Part shown: piece after piece, positions 5,871 through 8,752 of the stretch
Layout of the letters: every line of letters starts with the position of its first letter
Numbering within the stretch: position 1 is the stretch's first letter
Source: CAZSNH01 sp052388455
GTDB lineage: Bacteria > Pseudomonadota > Alphaproteobacteria > Rhizobiales > Hyphomicrobiaceae
Direction: 5' to 3'
Assembly: GCA_052388455.1 (NCBI GenBank)
Contig: JBQTIA010000115.1
Span: 1 to 8,752, forward strand
Length of the DNA stretch: 8,752 bases
Notes under the pieces: model-generated
Databases searched by the model: none
What the model saw: the letters and a program-made list of their open reading frames with translations, nothing else
What the model was told of the DNA's origin: nothing
Translations under genes and position numbers: made by a program

Positions 5871-6338
5871 GTGAAGTTTCTGTTGGATGAGTGCCTGCCA
5901 CACGCCTATGCCAAAAGGCTGGCGAATCGAGGTTATCCGGACTCCGTTCACCCCATTCATCTCGGTTTGCGGACCGCGCCGGATCCCGTGCTCGTGCGTC
6001 TAGCCCTTGCTGAAGACCGGATTATCATAACGGCCAACGCCGACGATTTTCGAACGCTCCTCGCGCGGGAAGTGGTCCACGCGGGTCTGATCCTTTTTCC
6101 GAATGGCGCACGTGACGCCAACTGGCGATTGCTCGATCTAACCATATCGTGGTTGGAAGTCCATTTGAACCCCGCCGACTACATGGTCAACCGCGTGATC
6201 GAAGTTTCGGCCACCGACGGCATCCGGCCCTACATTCTGCCCGGGGCGGACGAGCCCGTCGCGCCGTCCAACTCGCAAGCCGCCGCATGGAGCCGCCGCT
6301 TCCGCCGCGCGGAACTCTGCCTTTATCTTTATCGATAG
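5871..6338 (+). CDS. DUF5615 PIN-like toxin of a DUF433/DUF5615 pair
   Basis: The 155-residue product begins MKFLLDECLPHAYAKRLANR, the hallmark of DUF5615 PIN-like proteins. Acidic residues expected for a PIN-type metal site are visible at Asp6/Glu7 and Asp58/Asp59 (IITANADDF), and an Asp-Pro at 38-39 follows the LGL segment. Members are proposed ribonuclease toxins paired with a DUF433 antitoxin; activity here is inferred. The domain covers about residues 1-124; the last ~30 residues (from about ADEPVAPSNSQAAAW) look like an extension. The GTG start overlaps the antitoxin TGA by four bases (GTGA), the classic layout for translational coupling. No independent Shine-Dalgarno is obvious. With the antitoxin frame cut by a TAG 300 bases upstream, coupling is probably lost. 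The frame itself is intact. Confidence 0.85.
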   Translation: MKFLLDECLPHAYAKRLANRGYPDSVHPIHLGLRTAPDPVLVRLALAEDRIIITANADDFRTLLAREVVHAGLILFPNGARDANWRLLDLTISWLEVHLNPADYMVNRVIEVSATDGIRPYILPGADEPVAPSNSQAAAWSRRFRRAELCLYLYR

Positions 6339-6348
6339 CAAGCCGCCG

Positions 6349-6786
6349 TTACTCCCGATACTTCGCCAGGATCGCGTCGACTTTGGCGATCGTTTCGCGC
6401 CGCCGGGCCTCGAACTCTTCCTTGCTGATCGCCTTGCGGCAGTAGGCTTCGAGATGCGGCAGGAAGGCGGTGATCGGCTCACGGATCGGCACCTCCCGGC
6501 TGGACCTCGCGATGCCGAGCAGCGCGCTCTCACGAAACATCGCTTCGAGCCTGGATTGGAAGTCGGCCGCGTTCCGCGCATAGGAAAAGTAGCTCGGCGC
6601 GTCCTCGCTGAGCAGCAGGCCGAGGACCGGCGAGACCTTGGTGACATAGAGCCACTGACGGTCCTTCTTCGTGCGCCGGCGTTCGATGGCGATGGCAATG
6701 ACCGCCGAGAGCACGCCACCGAGCAAGGCTCCGACGAGCGCCGAAAGCATGTTGTCAGAGCCAAGGGCCGCGGTGATGGTCGACAT
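6349..6786 (-). CDS. Small membrane-anchored protein of unknown function
   Basis: I do not recognise a family. The 145-residue product has one N-terminal transmembrane helix at about residues 12-34 (LVGALLGGVLSAVIAIAI), rich in small residues and spaced glycines that favour helix packing. A basic stop-transfer patch ERRRTKKDR follows. The remaining ~105 residues are soluble and probably cytoplasmic, ending in a charged helical stretch (SKEEFEARRRETIAKVDAIL). The ATG at 6786 was chosen because the membrane segment begins shortly after it; only a weak GGGAC lies upstream. A longer overlapping frame on the same strand (6138-6764) is Arg/Ser-rich and looks like a shadow. The gene is convergent with the DUF5615 gene, 10 bases apart, and divergent from clpB. 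Confidence 0.65.
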   Translation of the reverse strand: MSTITAALGSDNMLSALVGALLGGVLSAVIAIAIERRRTKKDRQWLYVTKVSPVLGLLLSEDAPSYFSYARNAADFQSRLEAMFRESALLGIARSSREVPIREPITAFLPHLEAYCRKAISKEEFEARRRETIAKVDAILAKYRE

Positions 6787-6842
6787 AGGTCAACGGTCCC
6801 CCAGGTACGGTCGCAATTTCAGTCATCCTCCCAAGCTTGCCC

Positions 6843-6873
6843 CTTTTTGCCGGGCGGCCACAATCCTATATTT
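6843..6873 (+). promoter_or_regulatory. Candidate heat-shock (RpoH-type) promoter for clpB
   Basis: CCTATATTT at 6865-6873 matches the alphaproteobacterial heat-shock -10 pattern CYTATNTNN. Eighteen bases upstream is CTTT (6843-6846), a 3-of-4 match to the -35 core CTTG. It lies 123 bases before the clpB start in the 209-base divergent intergenic region. clpB is a standard RpoH target, so a site is expected here, but the -35 is weak and this is a pattern match only. Confidence 0.35.
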
Positions 6874-6995
6874 GTCACTTCGGCCGGCTGCGGGCGCCCT
6901 CGGGGTCTGCGGTCTGACGAACCTAATTTCCTGACGTGACGGCGTTTTTCCGTGCCCGCACTGGGGCGGAGGAGCGCGCTGAGGAGGGACGACAC

Positions 6996-8752
<1,757 letters not shown>

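Larger units (their letters stand above)
5473..5874 (+). pseudogene. DUF433 antitoxin gene interrupted by a palindromic insertion
   Basis: The 5' part (5473-5537) encodes MLMSDTVIVRDPAILGGTPC, and the 3' part (5679-5871) encodes GTRLNVYAISARVIGGETPE and then EIAAENAPVTTDMVLAAVEY. Together they form a typical DUF433 protein, a short DNA-binding-like antitoxin usually paired with DUF5615. Between the halves sit a 131-bp element and a second copy of a 10-bp direct repeat. Deleting 141 nt joins the parts exactly as GGTPCIRGTRLNVYA and yields 86 residues, the usual size. The insertion is a multiple of three, so frame is kept, but it adds a single in-frame TAG at 5566-5568. The product is therefore 31 residues unless the stop is read through. 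The start could also be the ATG at 5479; a GAGGT lies at 5456-5460. The TGA overlaps the toxin GTG as GTGA at 5871-5874. Confidence 0.88.

Noticed and set aside
6138..6764. 208-codon minus-strand frame overlapping the small membrane-protein gene and the 3' end of the DUF5615 gene
   Set aside because: Ser/Arg-rich frame-shifted shadow; the 145-residue frame at 6349-6786 has a proper membrane helix and soluble domain instead.

Overview
The window looks like chromosomal DNA of a high-GC alphaproteobacterium of the order Hyphomicrobiales (Rhizobiales), probably near Bradyrhizobium, Rhodoplanes or Xanthobacteraceae. This rests on the gene order prfA-prmC-DUF4167 with clpB nearby, on the DUF4167 protein (a family I know essentially from alphaproteobacteria), and on a hairpin repeat built on GTAGGTTGGGTC, a type I recall from Bradyrhizobium-like genomes. 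The taxonomic call is inference.

Layout. Positions 1-570 hold the 3' end of an unrecognised membrane-anchored protein. Next comes a translation-termination block: prfA (release factor 1), overlapped by prmC, the methyltransferase that modifies the release factors' GGQ glutamine. A 436-base stretch without a convincing gene, but with several good stem-loops, precedes a DUF4167 gene. That gene encodes a short conserved domain followed by a long, charged, low-complexity tail. On the opposite strand lie a small membrane/coiled-coil protein and a MOSC-domain protein, probably co-transcribed. Then comes a DUF433/DUF5615 toxin-antitoxin pair on the + strand, a convergent small membrane protein on the - strand, and the first two thirds of clpB, which runs off the right edge.

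The most interesting feature is in the toxin-antitoxin pair. The DUF433 antitoxin gene is split by a 131-bp non-coding element with 18-bp imperfect terminal inverted repeats (16/18), a nested hairpin core and a 10-bp direct repeat at its borders. Removing the element plus one direct-repeat copy (141 nt) restores an uninterrupted 86-residue DUF433 protein with the family motif GGTPCIRGTR. The insertion keeps the reading frame but adds one in-frame TAG. The toxin gene downstream, whose GTG start overlaps the antitoxin stop (GTGA), is intact but has probably lost translational coupling and its partner. This looks like a MITE-type insertion caught in a toxin-antitoxin module.

The 2.9-kb stretch between DUF4167 and clpB, genes that I recall as adjacent in many relatives, reads as an accessory block inside an otherwise conserved neighbourhood.
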